Below, piece after piece: positions 14,693-23,529 of a stretch of 64,000 nucleotides of DNA. The notes under the pieces are model-generated. The model was not told where the DNA came from and made no database searches. It was given only the letters and a program-made list of their open reading frames with translations. The translations under genes were made by a program, and so were the position numbers. Origin of the DNA: Herbihabitans rhizosphaerae (GTDB lineage Bacteria > Actinomycetota > Actinomycetes > Mycobacteriales > Pseudonocardiaceae). Each line of letters begins with the position of its first letter. The first letter of the stretch is position 1. The DNA is taken from positions 589,219 to 653,218 of the forward strand of contig NZ_SGWQ01000002.1 of assembly GCF_004216555.1 (NCBI RefSeq), read 5' to 3'.

Positions 14693-15532
14693 TTGGGTTG
14701 GCTTGAAGCCCTTGTGCTCGGTCTCGTTCAGGGGCTCACCGAGTTCCTTCCGATCTCGTCCAGCGCGCACCTGCGGATCACCGCGGCGTTCGCCGGCTGG
14801 GGCGACCCGGGTGCCGCGTTCACCGCGGTGACACAGATCGGCACCGAGACCGCGGTGGTGATCTACTTCCGCAAGGACCTGCTCCGGTTCATCAAGGGGT
14901 TCTTCCGGACGCTGGCCAGCCCGAAGAAGTGGATGGCCGACCAGGACTCTAAGATGGCCTGGCTGCTGATCATCGGCACGCTGCCGATCGCCGTGCTCGG
15001 GCTGCTGTTCGAGGACGAGATCAGCCACGCGTTCCGCGACCTGCGGCTGATCGCGTTCACGCTGATCCTGTTCGGCGTGCTGCTCGGCATCGCCGACAAG
15101 ATCGGTGCCAAGCAGCGCAAGCTGGATGACCTGACCCCGCCGCACGGACTCGCCTACGGGTTCGCCCAGGCGATGGCGCTGATCCCGGGCGTCTCCCGGT
15201 CCGGCGGCACCACCACGGCGGGCCTGCTGATGGGCTACCGGCGCGAGTCGGCGGCTGAGTACGCGTTCCTGCTGGCCATGCCGGCGGTGTTCGCGTCCGG
15301 GTTCTACAAGCTGACCGACATCGGCGGGGACAACAGCCCGCCGTGGGGCCCGACCATCTTCGCCACGGTGATCTCGTTCTTCGTCGGCTACGCGGTGATC
15401 GCCTGGCTGATGAAGTACATCAAGACCCGCACGTTCACGCCGTTCGTGATCTACCGGGTGGCGCTGGGCCTCGCCCTGCTGCTGCTCGTGATGTTCGGCG
15501 CGCTCGACCCGAACGCCGGCCCGGTCGTCTGA
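14693..15532 (+). CDS. uppP: Undecaprenyl-diphosphatase UppP
   Basis: The TTG start at 14693 follows GGGGAG and gives 279 residues. UppP dephosphorylates undecaprenyl diphosphate on the outer face of the membrane, recycling the lipid carrier for peptidoglycan; overexpression confers bacitracin resistance in other bacteria. The two family signatures are present: the Glu-rich motif GLVQGLTEFLPISSSAHL and the active-site loop IPGVSRSGGTT. About eight hydrophobic segments follow, ending with a short polar tail. Length is normal for the family. Confidence 0.95.
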   Translation: MGWLEALVLGLVQGLTEFLPISSSAHLRITAAFAGWGDPGAAFTAVTQIGTETAVVIYFRKDLLRFIKGFFRTLASPKKWMADQDSKMAWLLIIGTLPIAVLGLLFEDEISHAFRDLRLIAFTLILFGVLLGIADKIGAKQRKLDDLTPPHGLAYGFAQAMALIPGVSRSGGTTTAGLLMGYRRESAAEYAFLLAMPAVFASGFYKLTDIGGDNSPPWGPTIFATVISFFVGYAVIAWLMKYIKTRTFTPFVIYRVALGLALLLLVMFGALDPNAGPVV

Positions 15533-15553
15533 TCCCGCACTAGGGTGGCCTTC

Positions 15554-16264
15554 GTGGCCACCGTGATACTCCTCAGGCACGCGCGCTCGACCGCGAACGG
15601 GTCGGGGGTGCTCGCCGGCCGCACGCCCGGGGTGGCACTGGACGACCGGGGCAAGGCGCAGGCGGCAGGACTGGTGGAACGGCTCGCCAGCGTGCCGCTG
15701 GCCGCGGTGGTCACCTCGCCGCTGCTGCGCTGCCGGCAGACGGTGGCGGCACTGGTCGCCGATCGCGGCCTGCGCGCCGGTACCGACGGCCGGCTGTCCG
15801 AGGTGGACTACGGCGACTGGACCGGCCAGGCACTGTCCAAGCTGGGCAAGGAGCCGCTGTGGCGGGTCGTGCAGCAGCACCCGTCGGCGGCGGTGTTCCC
15901 CGGCGGCGAGGGGCTCGCCACGGTGCAGTCGCGCGCCGTCGCGGCGGTGCGGGAGCACGACGCGCGGGTCACCGCCGAGCACGGTGTCGAGGCGGTGTGG
16001 CTGCTGTGCAGTCACGGTGACGTGCTGAAGGCGATCCTGGCCGACGCCCTCGGCCAGCACCTGGACGCGTTCCAGCGGATCGTGGTCGACCCCGGATCGG
16101 TGTCCGTGGTGCGCTACACCGACACCCGCCCGTTCGTGCTCCGGGTGAACGACAACGGCGGCGACCTGACCGGCGTGGTTCCGGAGAAGCCCCGACAGTC
16201 CAAGCGGCGCAAGGGAAAGGGCGGCTCGGGCGACGCCGTCGTCGGTGGCACGACCGGCCGCTGA
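15554..16264 (+). CDS. Histidine phosphatase-family protein (MSMEG_4193 type)
   Basis: The GTG at 15554 (MATVILLRHARST) is preferred over GTG 15545 because family members open with MATV-LRH. The protein has 236 residues. The phospho-accepting His is in LLRHARST, followed by SPLLRCRQT, the acid in LSEVDYGDWTG, and the second His in CSHGDVLKA. The C-terminal 35 residues are basic and low complexity. It lies 21 bases after uppP on the same strand and is likely cotranscribed with it. The substrate is unknown. Confidence 0.85.
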   Translation: MATVILLRHARSTANGSGVLAGRTPGVALDDRGKAQAAGLVERLASVPLAAVVTSPLLRCRQTVAALVADRGLRAGTDGRLSEVDYGDWTGQALSKLGKEPLWRVVQQHPSAAVFPGGEGLATVQSRAVAAVREHDARVTAEHGVEAVWLLCSHGDVLKAILADALGQHLDAFQRIVVDPGSVSVVRYTDTRPFVLRVNDNGGDLTGVVPEKPRQSKRRKGKGGSGDAVVGGTTGR

Positions 16265-16301
16265 TGCTCTCGTCCGGCATCGCGGACACCAAGCGCGTCC
16301 G

Positions 16302-19300
16302 TTAGGCGAGCAGTTCGATCTGGGCGAGGGTGACCGGCGGCTGGCCGCCGGTCAGCTCCAGCCGGTAGTGCGTGCACGGCACCGGACTGTCCACTTTGAA
16401 CGGACGAACTTGCCTGCGCCACAGGAAGTTCTCGTCGTTCCGGCGGTCCACGGTGGTCCACTGGGTACCGTTCGTGGATCCGCTGAGCACCCACGAGCGG
16501 GGGTCCTCGTTGGGCGCGATGCCGGACGTGAGGGTGTAGAACCGCGCCGCCGCCGGCTCGGTGAGCGCGATGTCGATGGTGACCCGACCGTCGGCGAAGC
16601 GCACTTCGCTGCGGGTGGTGTCGTCGAACAGGAAGTCGATCTCGACGTCGTCCGGACCGGTCGCCGTCGCGCCGAGCGTGACGTCCGCCAAGGGTGACGG
16701 GCGCACCCCGGGCGGGCTGACCGACGGGGGAGCGGCGGCCGGGTCGGTGCCCCAGTCCGACGGCTCCGGCCCCATGTCGAACGTCAGCGTGGCGCCCTCG
16801 GCGATCATCGCGTGTGGGAGATAGGTTTTCGTGTACGGGCGGCTGTTCACCGTGAGCGCTTGGACATACACATTCTCGGCGCTGTTGTTCGGCGCCTCGA
16901 CCACGATTGTGCGCCCATTCTCCAAACGCACGGTCGCCTTCGTGAAAAGCGGCGAACCGATGACGTAATACGGGCTGCCGACCGTGAGCGGATACAGTCC
17001 GAGCGCGTTGAACAGCCACCACGCGGACATTTCGCCGTTGTCCTCGTCGCCGCAGTATCCCTGGCCGATCTCACTGCCCGAGTAGCCGCGCGCCATGATC
17101 TCGCGGATCTTGCACTGCGCGGCGGCCGGCCGCCCGGCGTGCAGGTAGGTGTGGATGATGTGGTGCGAGGGCTGGTTGCTGTGCCCGTACTGGCCCATCC
17201 GCACGTCCCGCGCCTCGGTCATCTCGTGGATGATTCCGTTGTACGAGCCGGGATTCGTGCCGGTTTCCGGCGTGCCGAAGAACTCGTCGAGCTTGGCGGC
17301 CAGTGCCTCCCGGCCACCGTGCAGCGTGGCCAGCCCGGCACCGTCGTGCGGCACGCTGAACGCCGTGTTCCAGCCGTTCGTCTCGGTGTAGTCGAACCCC
17401 CACATTGTCGGGTCGTACCGATCCGGTGACCACCGCCAGGTGCCGTCGTCGTTTCGCCCCTGGAAGAAGCCGATTCGCTCGTCGAACATGTGCACGTAGT
17501 GGCGCGCGCGTTCCAGGAAGTACTCCGCCTCCTCGTGTGCGCCGATCTCGCGGGCCAGATTCGCGATTCCGAAATCGTTCACGCAGCCTTCCAACGCCCA
17601 GGAAAGACCCTCGTGCACCGATGTCGGGGTATATCCGATAAATATCGAGCGGTCGATTCCCTTCCGGCCGACCGCGTCGTGCGGCGGGGTGACGGTCGCG
17701 TTGCGCAGCGCGGCCCGGTACGCCTCGTGCGGGTCGATCCCCGGCACACCCTTGAGGTAGGCGTCGGCGAACGCGACGTCGGAGCTGGTGCCGGTCATGA
17801 GGTTGGCGTACCCGGGGGAGGACCACCGCGGCACCCAGCCGCCGTCCGCGGCCAGGCGCAGGAACCCGTTCACCAGCTCACCGCACCGCGCCGGCGCGAG
17901 CAGCGCGTAGGCCGGCCAGACCGTCCGGTAGGTGTCCCAGAACCCGTTGTTCACATACGCCCGACCGTCCACAATGGACGCACCGGTGCGCGCGCGGGTG
18001 TTCGGCTTCCGCCTACGCAGCACCGGACTGGCGTACCGGTGCACCGGAGCCTCGGCCGTTCCGGTGTTCTCGAAGATCGAGTTCGGGTACAGGAACAGGC
18101 GGTACAGATTGCCGTACAGCGTGGCGAGCTGGTCGTCGGTCGCGCCGTCCACCTCGATCGTGCCGAGCACGTCGTCCCAGACGCCGGCCGCCCGCTCGAC
18201 CACGTCGTCGAACGCGGTGTCGGCCGGCAGCTCCAGCTCCAGGTTGCGGCGGGCCTGCTCGGCACTGATCAGCGAGGTCGCGATCCGCATCGTGACAACG
18301 GTTTCGCCGTGCTCGGCCGGCGCGAACCGCAGATGCCCGGTGGTGCGCGGACCGAACCAGCGCCACAGCCGGCCGCCGCCGATCACCGGGCGGTCGAACT
18401 CGGCGTGCGTGAACATCCGGGTCGCGCCATTGGACAGTCCACTTCGGACATCCGAGTACCCGGTGACGACGCCGCGCGAGGTGTCCAGGAACAGCCGCCC
18501 CCGGCAGTCGCGGTTGTCGAACACCAGCGACGCGTCCGGGCCGGGAAAGGTGAACCGGAACATCGCGGCGTGGTCGGTCGGCGCGATCTCCGCGCGCACG
18601 CCGCCGGTGAACGTCACGCCGTAGTAGTGCGGCCGGGCGATCTCGTCGTCGTGGGAGAACTCCAGCGCCCGCTCCTCGAGCCCGGCCGGCGGTCGGCCCG
18701 GCGCGGCGCTCGGCATCACGTGGAAGGTCTGCCGGTCGCCCATCCACGGACTCGGCTGGTGGCTCACCGAGAACGCCTGCAGCGCGGGGAGATTCCGCTC
18801 GCTGTTGCGCTGGTGCCAGCTGTACAGCCAGTTCAGCTCGCCGGCGGCGGTGAGCGGCGTCCAGAAGTTGAAGCCGTGCGGGACTGCGGTCGCCGGAAAG
18901 GTGTTGCCCCGGGAGAACCCGCCGGAGGAGTGCGTGCCCCTGGTGGTGATCACGTGCTCGCTCGGACGGGTCGCGGCACGGGCGGGCACCGACCGGATCG
19001 CGATGTCGTCGATCCACCCCGAGAAGCCGGCCGGTCCGTCCGGATTGTCGTAGCCGAGCAGCACGGCGGTGACCGTGCGCCCCGCGGCTATTTCCCCGAG
19101 GCGGCACGCGCGCCGGTTCCACTGGTCCGGGTACAGCGACTTGGCCGCACCCTGCCCGGCGGGGGAGAGCTCGAACCCGAGGTGGTCGAGCGCGCCGAGG
19201 TCGGACAGCAGGGTGCCGTCGTCGAGGGCGAGGTCCAGCGCGACGAATGTGGCCGGGTAGCCGAGGTCCCCACCGAGTTCGGGAAAGATCACATAGGACA

Positions 19301-19556
19301 GTTCGGTGTCCGCCGTGACCGGAATGTCGACCGCGAACAGTTTGTGCCGCACGAATCCCCGGCCGTCCGCCCGGTGCGTGCCGGTGTAGTTGAGCGCGCG
19401 CAGGCCCGTGAACCCGACACCGGTTTTCGCCGCCGGCGCGTGTGCCGGCCCGCCGCCGACCCGCAGGGCCAGCTCGACACCCTCGGAATCGAGTGGCTCC
19501 GAGATCGGCGTGGGGTCGCCCGTTTCGAACGACGTGGTGAATGAGGCGGCGGTCAC
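16302..19556 (-). CDS. GH92-family alpha-mannosidase with C-terminal discoidin-like domain
   Basis: The GTG 19556 start (VTAASFTTSFETG) gives 1084 residues; GTG/ATG starts up to 19616 are also open. After an N-terminal jelly-roll (residues 1-200) comes the GH92 supersandwich and catalytic barrel: GTHSSGGFSRGNTFPATAVPHGFNFWTPL, then WDTYRTVWPAYALL, GYTPTSVHEGLSW and the catalytic-region stretch QGYCGDEDNGEMSAW. GH92 enzymes are Ca-dependent exo-alpha-mannosidases, mostly alpha-1,2. The last 120 residues resemble an F5/8-type carbohydrate-binding domain. No signal peptide is visible with any start, although relatives are usually exported. Confidence 0.9.
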   Translation of the reverse strand: MTAASFTTSFETGDPTPISEPLDSEGVELALRVGGGPAHAPAAKTGVGFTGLRALNYTGTHRADGRGFVRHKLFAVDIPVTADTELSYVIFPELGGDLGYPATFVALDLALDDGTLLSDLGALDHLGFELSPAGQGAAKSLYPDQWNRRACRLGEIAAGRTVTAVLLGYDNPDGPAGFSGWIDDIAIRSVPARAATRPSEHVITTRGTHSSGGFSRGNTFPATAVPHGFNFWTPLTAAGELNWLYSWHQRNSERNLPALQAFSVSHQPSPWMGDRQTFHVMPSAAPGRPPAGLEERALEFSHDDEIARPHYYGVTFTGGVRAEIAPTDHAAMFRFTFPGPDASLVFDNRDCRGRLFLDTSRGVVTGYSDVRSGLSNGATRMFTHAEFDRPVIGGGRLWRWFGPRTTGHLRFAPAEHGETVVTMRIATSLISAEQARRNLELELPADTAFDDVVERAAGVWDDVLGTIEVDGATDDQLATLYGNLYRLFLYPNSIFENTGTAEAPVHRYASPVLRRRKPNTRARTGASIVDGRAYVNNGFWDTYRTVWPAYALLAPARCGELVNGFLRLAADGGWVPRWSSPGYANLMTGTSSDVAFADAYLKGVPGIDPHEAYRAALRNATVTPPHDAVGRKGIDRSIFIGYTPTSVHEGLSWALEGCVNDFGIANLAREIGAHEEAEYFLERARHYVHMFDERIGFFQGRNDDGTWRWSPDRYDPTMWGFDYTETNGWNTAFSVPHDGAGLATLHGGREALAAKLDEFFGTPETGTNPGSYNGIIHEMTEARDVRMGQYGHSNQPSHHIIHTYLHAGRPAAAQCKIREIMARGYSGSEIGQGYCGDEDNGEMSAWWLFNALGLYPLTVGSPYYVIGSPLFTKATVRLENGRTIVVEAPNNSAENVYVQALTVNSRPYTKTYLPHAMIAEGATLTFDMGPEPSDWGTDPAAAPPSVSPPGVRPSPLADVTLGATATGPDDVEIDFLFDDTTRSEVRFADGRVTIDIALTEPAAARFYTLTSGIAPNEDPRSWVLSGSTNGTQWTTVDRRNDENFLWRRQVRPFKVDSPVPCTHYRLELTGGQPPVTLAQIELLA

Positions 19557-19663
19557 GAAAACAACTCTGCGGCCTGATCCTTTGACACGCCAGTGCGAGA
19601 GTGAGATGTAGGTCACAGGTGGCGTGACTCGGCTACCGAATAGTAGGACGTCAGAGTGTTCGC

Positions 19664-20638
19664 GTGGTGGTGAGTACTTTGCGGCAAAGACGTCACGTTC
19701 GTGAGGCGAAAATTATCGGGCTCGGCAGTTATCTGCCGTCCACGGTGGTCGCCAGCGACGAGGTCGCCGCGCGGTTCGGTCGGGATGAGGAGTGGGTGCT
19801 TGCCCGCACCGGCATCGCCACCCGCCGGCGCGCCGAGAAGGAGACGGTGTCCCAGTTGGCGGTGAAGGCCGCAACTCGGGCCCTGGCTCGCTGCGCCCTG
19901 ACCGGCGGCGACATGGACCTGGTCATCGTGGCGAGCTGCAGCGTCGAGCAGCCGATGCCGGACGTGGCGTCGGGGGTCGCGCGGGCGCTCGGCGCCGAGG
20001 AGGCGGGCGCGTTCGACCTGAACGCCGCCTGCGCCGGGTTCTGCTACGCGCTGGCCGTCGCGGCGGACGCGGTGCGGATGGGCTCGGCGCGGCACGTGCT
20101 GGTGATCGGCGCGGAGAAGATGACCGCCTGGGTCGACCCGGAGGACCTCGGCACCTCGATCATCTTCGGCGACGGTGCCGGAGCCGCGGTGGTCGGGCCG
20201 GCCGAGGAGCCCGGCATCGGCCCGGTCGCCTGGGGCAGTGACGGCACCCGGGCCGAGCTGATCGAGGTCCCGGACGGCAAGCGCACCATGAACATGGACG
20301 GGCGAGCGGTTTTCCGTTGGGCCACAACGGAGATCTACCCGGTCGCGCAGCGCGCCTGCGATCTCGCCGGCGTCGCGCCGGCCGACCTGGACGCGCTCGT
20401 GCCGCACCAGGCGAACCTGCGCATCGTGAACGCGCTGGCCACCAAGATCGGCGCCACGAACGCGGTGATCGCCGATGACGTGATCAGGTACGGCAACACC
20501 TCGGCTGCGTCGATCCCGATCGCGCTGGACACCCTGATCACCGAGGGCACGGTCGAGCACAACGGCACCGCGCTGCTGTTCGGCTTCGGCGCGGGCCTGT
20601 GCTACGCCGCCCAGGTGGTCACCCTCCCGACTGCGTGA
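19664..20638 (+). CDS. 3-oxoacyl-ACP synthase III-like (KAS III)
   Basis: The frame begins with three consecutive GTG codons (19664, 19667, 19670), so the exact start is uncertain; the first gives 324 residues. The thiolase-fold triad is complete: Cys123 in LNAACAGFCYAL, His248 in VPHQANLRI and Asn278 in RYGNTSAAS. KAS III enzymes condense acyl-CoA with malonyl-ACP to start fatty acid synthesis; related enzymes start polyketides. No ACP or other fab genes lie nearby, so it may be a second, specialised copy. It is divergent from the GH92 gene. Confidence 0.85.
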   Translation: MVVSTLRQRRHVREAKIIGLGSYLPSTVVASDEVAARFGRDEEWVLARTGIATRRRAEKETVSQLAVKAATRALARCALTGGDMDLVIVASCSVEQPMPDVASGVARALGAEEAGAFDLNAACAGFCYALAVAADAVRMGSARHVLVIGAEKMTAWVDPEDLGTSIIFGDGAGAAVVGPAEEPGIGPVAWGSDGTRAELIEVPDGKRTMNMDGRAVFRWATTEIYPVAQRACDLAGVAPADLDALVPHQANLRIVNALATKIGATNAVIADDVIRYGNTSAASIPIALDTLITEGTVEHNGTALLFGFGAGLCYAAQVVTLPTA

Positions 20639-20704
20639 CAGGCCTCTCGTACGCTGGATAAGATCCCCGGCACCGTGCGGTGTGGCCGGACCTGGGGGTT
20701 GCGT

Positions 20705-21547
20705 GTGGCTGGAAGGTTCCGCCGAGGCGCGGAGAAGGTCGTCCTGCTCGTCACGGCCGCGACCGGTATCGGGGTCGTCGTGCTCGACCTCGTCGGTTTG
20801 CTCGACAAAATGGCGTCCGGAGACCTGATTCCCAAGGTGACGCTCATCGTGCTCTCCTCCGTCACTGTTTTCCTGCTCTTCGAAATACATCGCTTGCAGG
20901 CGTTGGACAAGATCGAGCAGCGGCTCGCGGGCCTGGATATCCAGGCACTCGCCGAGACGCTGAAACACGAGCATTACGCCGGCCTGGTCAAGGTTCATCA
21001 CCAGTTCTCGGACGAGCATTTCGGAGAGCGCGTCTGCGACGCGAAGCAGGTGACGATTCTCAACACCTGGATCCCGAACCTGGAAAACCTCGAGCGTGAC
21101 ATCCTGAACGCGGTGAACAAGCGGGCCGAGGTCCGCATCATGCTGCTGCATCCGAACTCCATGGTCACCGGTCTTCGCAACGACGCGCTGCGCGATCGGG
21201 GCGTGGATCGGAAGGACGACCATGTGAAGACCGGTATCAAACATTGTCTCGACATCCTGGAGACACTCCAGCAGCAGGTGAACAAGCGCCGTCTCGGCAA
21301 CCTCAAGGTGCGCGTCTACAACTCGCTTCCGTCCGTTTCGGTCTACCGGGCCGACGATCACTACCTCGTCGGCGTGTTCCTGCACCGTCAACTGGCCATT
21401 CACTCGCCACAGTTCGAGATCGTCGGCGCCCAGTCCGTGCTGGGCCAGAGTATTCAACGCGAGCTGGACACCCTGTGGGGCATCGGCAAGGACGTCGATC
21501 TCAAGGACTGGCCGCGCAGCATCGACATCAACCGCGCCGACCGTTAG
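20705..21547 (+). CDS. Two-TM membrane protein with PLD-like cytoplasmic domain
   Basis: The GTG 20705 start follows GGGGG and gives 280 residues. Two hydrophobic segments (about residues 12-33 and 42-60) form a hairpin, then a linker helix (LDKIEQRLAGLDIQALAETL). The C-terminal 190 residues read like a phospholipase D-fold domain of the DUF5919 kind: VTILNTWIPNLENL, RIMLLHPNS, VRVYNSLPSVSVYRADDHYLVG and LAIHSPQFEIVG. The HKD catalytic motif is absent, so it may sense a ligand rather than hydrolyse one. It is followed 14 bases later by a diiron-oxygenase-like gene. Confidence 0.6.
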   Translation: MAGRFRRGAEKVVLLVTAATGIGVVVLDLVGLLDKMASGDLIPKVTLIVLSSVTVFLLFEIHRLQALDKIEQRLAGLDIQALAETLKHEHYAGLVKVHHQFSDEHFGERVCDAKQVTILNTWIPNLENLERDILNAVNKRAEVRIMLLHPNSMVTGLRNDALRDRGVDRKDDHVKTGIKHCLDILETLQQQVNKRRLGNLKVRVYNSLPSVSVYRADDHYLVGVFLHRQLAIHSPQFEIVGAQSVLGQSIQRELDTLWGIGKDVDLKDWPRSIDINRADR

Positions 21548-21561
21548 ACAGGGTGCACGAA

Positions 21562-22287
21562 ATGAATGACCTCGACGAATTCGAGAACGCGCAGATCGAG
21601 CGGTTCCGGCAGCACGCCGTGTTTCGTGAACTGGAGACCCTGCCCGAACCGACCTTGCACGCCCTCCTGCTCCAGCGTCGCTTCGTGTCCCTCGCGTTCA
21701 CCGCGTTCTACGATCTCGCGATCGACCTCCTGACCGATGAACGCGCGGCTCAGATCGCGCGAGTGATTCTTCGTGAGGAGTACCCCGACGACAAGGCTCC
21801 CGGGCGCACGCCGTCACACCGCGAGCTCATGCGGGACGACATCCTCCGCAGCGGCGTCAGCAGAGAAGCTCTGGTCGCATCGCGGCCGTCGGAAGCGACC
21901 AAGACCGCCATCACCGGTGCGCTGTCCCTCATCGCGACATCGGCGGCGGCCGACCACCCGGACGTGCGGCTGGTGACCTGTCTCCGATTCTGGGGCGAGA
22001 TTCTTGTCTCGGTGGAGTACGAAGAACTGTGGCGGCGACTGGAAAGCCGCCTCGTGGTCGCCGGCGAGAACCGCTCCACTTTTTACTATCCGCACATGGT
22101 GCACGATGCGAAAGTGCATCCGATCGCCGCCGCCTCGGCGTTGTCCTTGACGCACTCCGACCAGCTCGGCACGCGGCTGTCGGAGCTGCTCGACTCGCCG
22201 GCCGGCGTACAGGGATTTCGAGAGACCGAATCCGCGATCGTGGAGCTCAAGTCGGGCTTCTACGACCAGTTTCTCCCCGCGGCGTGA
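21562..22287 (+). CDS. Haem-oxygenase-like (TenA/HDO-fold) putative diiron protein
   Basis: The start ATG 21562 (MNDLDEFENAQIERF) gives 241 residues, all helical. Candidate metal ligands match the spacing of haem-oxygenase-like diiron oxidases: acidic residues in REEYPDD followed by His in PSHREL, Glu in SVEYEELW, and a D-x3-H pair in HMVHDAKVHPIAAA. Such enzymes perform oxygen-dependent chemistry on small molecules, for example N-oxygenation, desaturation or C-C cleavage. It is cotranscribed with the PLD-like membrane gene. The family assignment is an inference from motifs; no close named relative was recognised. Confidence 0.55.
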   Translation: MNDLDEFENAQIERFRQHAVFRELETLPEPTLHALLLQRRFVSLAFTAFYDLAIDLLTDERAAQIARVILREEYPDDKAPGRTPSHRELMRDDILRSGVSREALVASRPSEATKTAITGALSLIATSAAADHPDVRLVTCLRFWGEILVSVEYEELWRRLESRLVVAGENRSTFYYPHMVHDAKVHPIAAASALSLTHSDQLGTRLSELLDSPAGVQGFRETESAIVELKSGFYDQFLPAA

Positions 22288-22290
22288 CGC

Positions 22291-23508
22291 CTACTCCTCG
22301 AACTCGACTCGCACCGCCGAGGCGCCGCGTAGCTCGGCGAGCTGATCCGCCTCGTCATGCAGCTGCTTGCGGAGTTCGGCGCTCAGCGGCCGGAACGTGT
22401 TGATCGTCAGCGACAGCGTGCGGCCGTTCTTGCGAGGTCGCCAGATGCCGACGACCGCACCGTCGGCCAGAACCGCGCCGGGTTCGCCGACCGTCTTCCA
22501 CACCTCGCGATGGTGTCGCTTGTCGACGATGGTGTCTCGATCACGCATTTGCGTGTAGGGATCGCGTGGCGGCAGGAGCCGCACCCCGCGTGTTTCCGGC
22601 GGTGATCGCAGGGTGTCCAGATCTTGGGTGAGAATCCACCTCCGGCCGCCGTCGAATTCGACCGGGGTGATTTCGTCCTCCAGCGTGCTCCACCACGGGT
22701 CGACGTCGCCGGTGTACACACCGATCCAGGCGGCGAAATCCTTGCGGGTGGACGGGCCGTAGCAATGCAGATAGCGACGCAGCAGGGCGGCGCGGGCGCT
22801 GTCGGGGTCGGCCTGTGGCAGGGGGCCGCCCAGCCATTCCTCGACCAGGACGAACGGCGCCTTGTTCCCGCTGCGCGGTGCGAAGCAGACGATTCCGCGC
22901 AACGTCAGAATCCGGACGCAGAAATGCACGACGGCCTCACCCAGCGGTTGGTTCGTGCCGTAGGGCCCATTCGCCTGCCACGTCTTGCGCTGGGCGGGTG
23001 ACAGTGCGCCCGCGATGCGCTCGGCCAGCTCTTCCCCGAGTTCGTTGATCGCCAGCCGCCGCCCCGCGAGCACGGCCTCGATCTCCTCGGCGGTGATCTC
23101 GACCGCCTCGTCGAGCCCCATCCCGAGTTCGTTCAGCGCCCCCTCGACACCGATGATCAGATGCACTCGCGCCGTCTCGGTGGCCGGCAGGACGCCGGTG
23201 GTGAACACCGACGCGTCGACGGTCGGGAAATAGAACGGCGAGCCACGCATGCACCAGGTCTGCAGCAGGCTTTTCTCCTCGCCGGCGAGTTCGTCGACTC
23301 GTTCCCGCGTCACATTGTCGACGCGGGCACCCAACGCGGCCAGTGCGGACCCCGGTGGACTGTTCTGAATCGCACACGCACCCGCCACCTCGTGCAGATC
23401 GGCGACCGGTTTCCGATTGGTGAGATGGTGTGCGTGGAGTCGAAACGCGATGACATCGCCGGTTTGCACCGTGACGGCTGTGCCGCCGGTGTTCTTACGA
23501 GCTGTCAC
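22291..23508 (-). CDS. Winged-helix DNA-binding protein, AlkZ-like
   Basis: This 405-residue protein (GTG 23508) resembles the HTH_42/DUF1006 family, which includes AlkZ, a DNA glycosylase excising bulky or cross-linked adducts, often protecting producers of DNA-alkylating antibiotics. Tandem winged-helix segments are suggested by VIAFRLHAHHLTNRK, then LLRRYLHCYGPSTRKDFAAWIG and a C-terminal VVGIWRPRKNGRTLSL. The usual QxQ/QxD catalytic element near residue 45 reads IQNSP. So it belongs to a divergent subgroup whose glycosylase activity is uncertain. Its 3' end lies 4 bases from the convergent HDO gene. Confidence 0.7.
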   Translation of the reverse strand: MTARKNTGGTAVTVQTGDVIAFRLHAHHLTNRKPVADLHEVAGACAIQNSPPGSALAALGARVDNVTRERVDELAGEEKSLLQTWCMRGSPFYFPTVDASVFTTGVLPATETARVHLIIGVEGALNELGMGLDEAVEITAEEIEAVLAGRRLAINELGEELAERIAGALSPAQRKTWQANGPYGTNQPLGEAVVHFCVRILTLRGIVCFAPRSGNKAPFVLVEEWLGGPLPQADPDSARAALLRRYLHCYGPSTRKDFAAWIGVYTGDVDPWWSTLEDEITPVEFDGGRRWILTQDLDTLRSPPETRGVRLLPPRDPYTQMRDRDTIVDKRHHREVWKTVGEPGAVLADGAVVGIWRPRKNGRTLSLTINTFRPLSAELRKQLHDEADQLAELRGASAVRVEFEE

Positions 23509-23529
23509 GCCTCAGACGTTATCGGCCGG

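Noticed and set aside
17490-19544. 684-codon open frame on the plus strand through the GH92 gene
   Set aside because: It is an antisense shadow of the glycosidase with an Arg/Gly/Val-rich, domain-free translation typical of GC-rich DNA.
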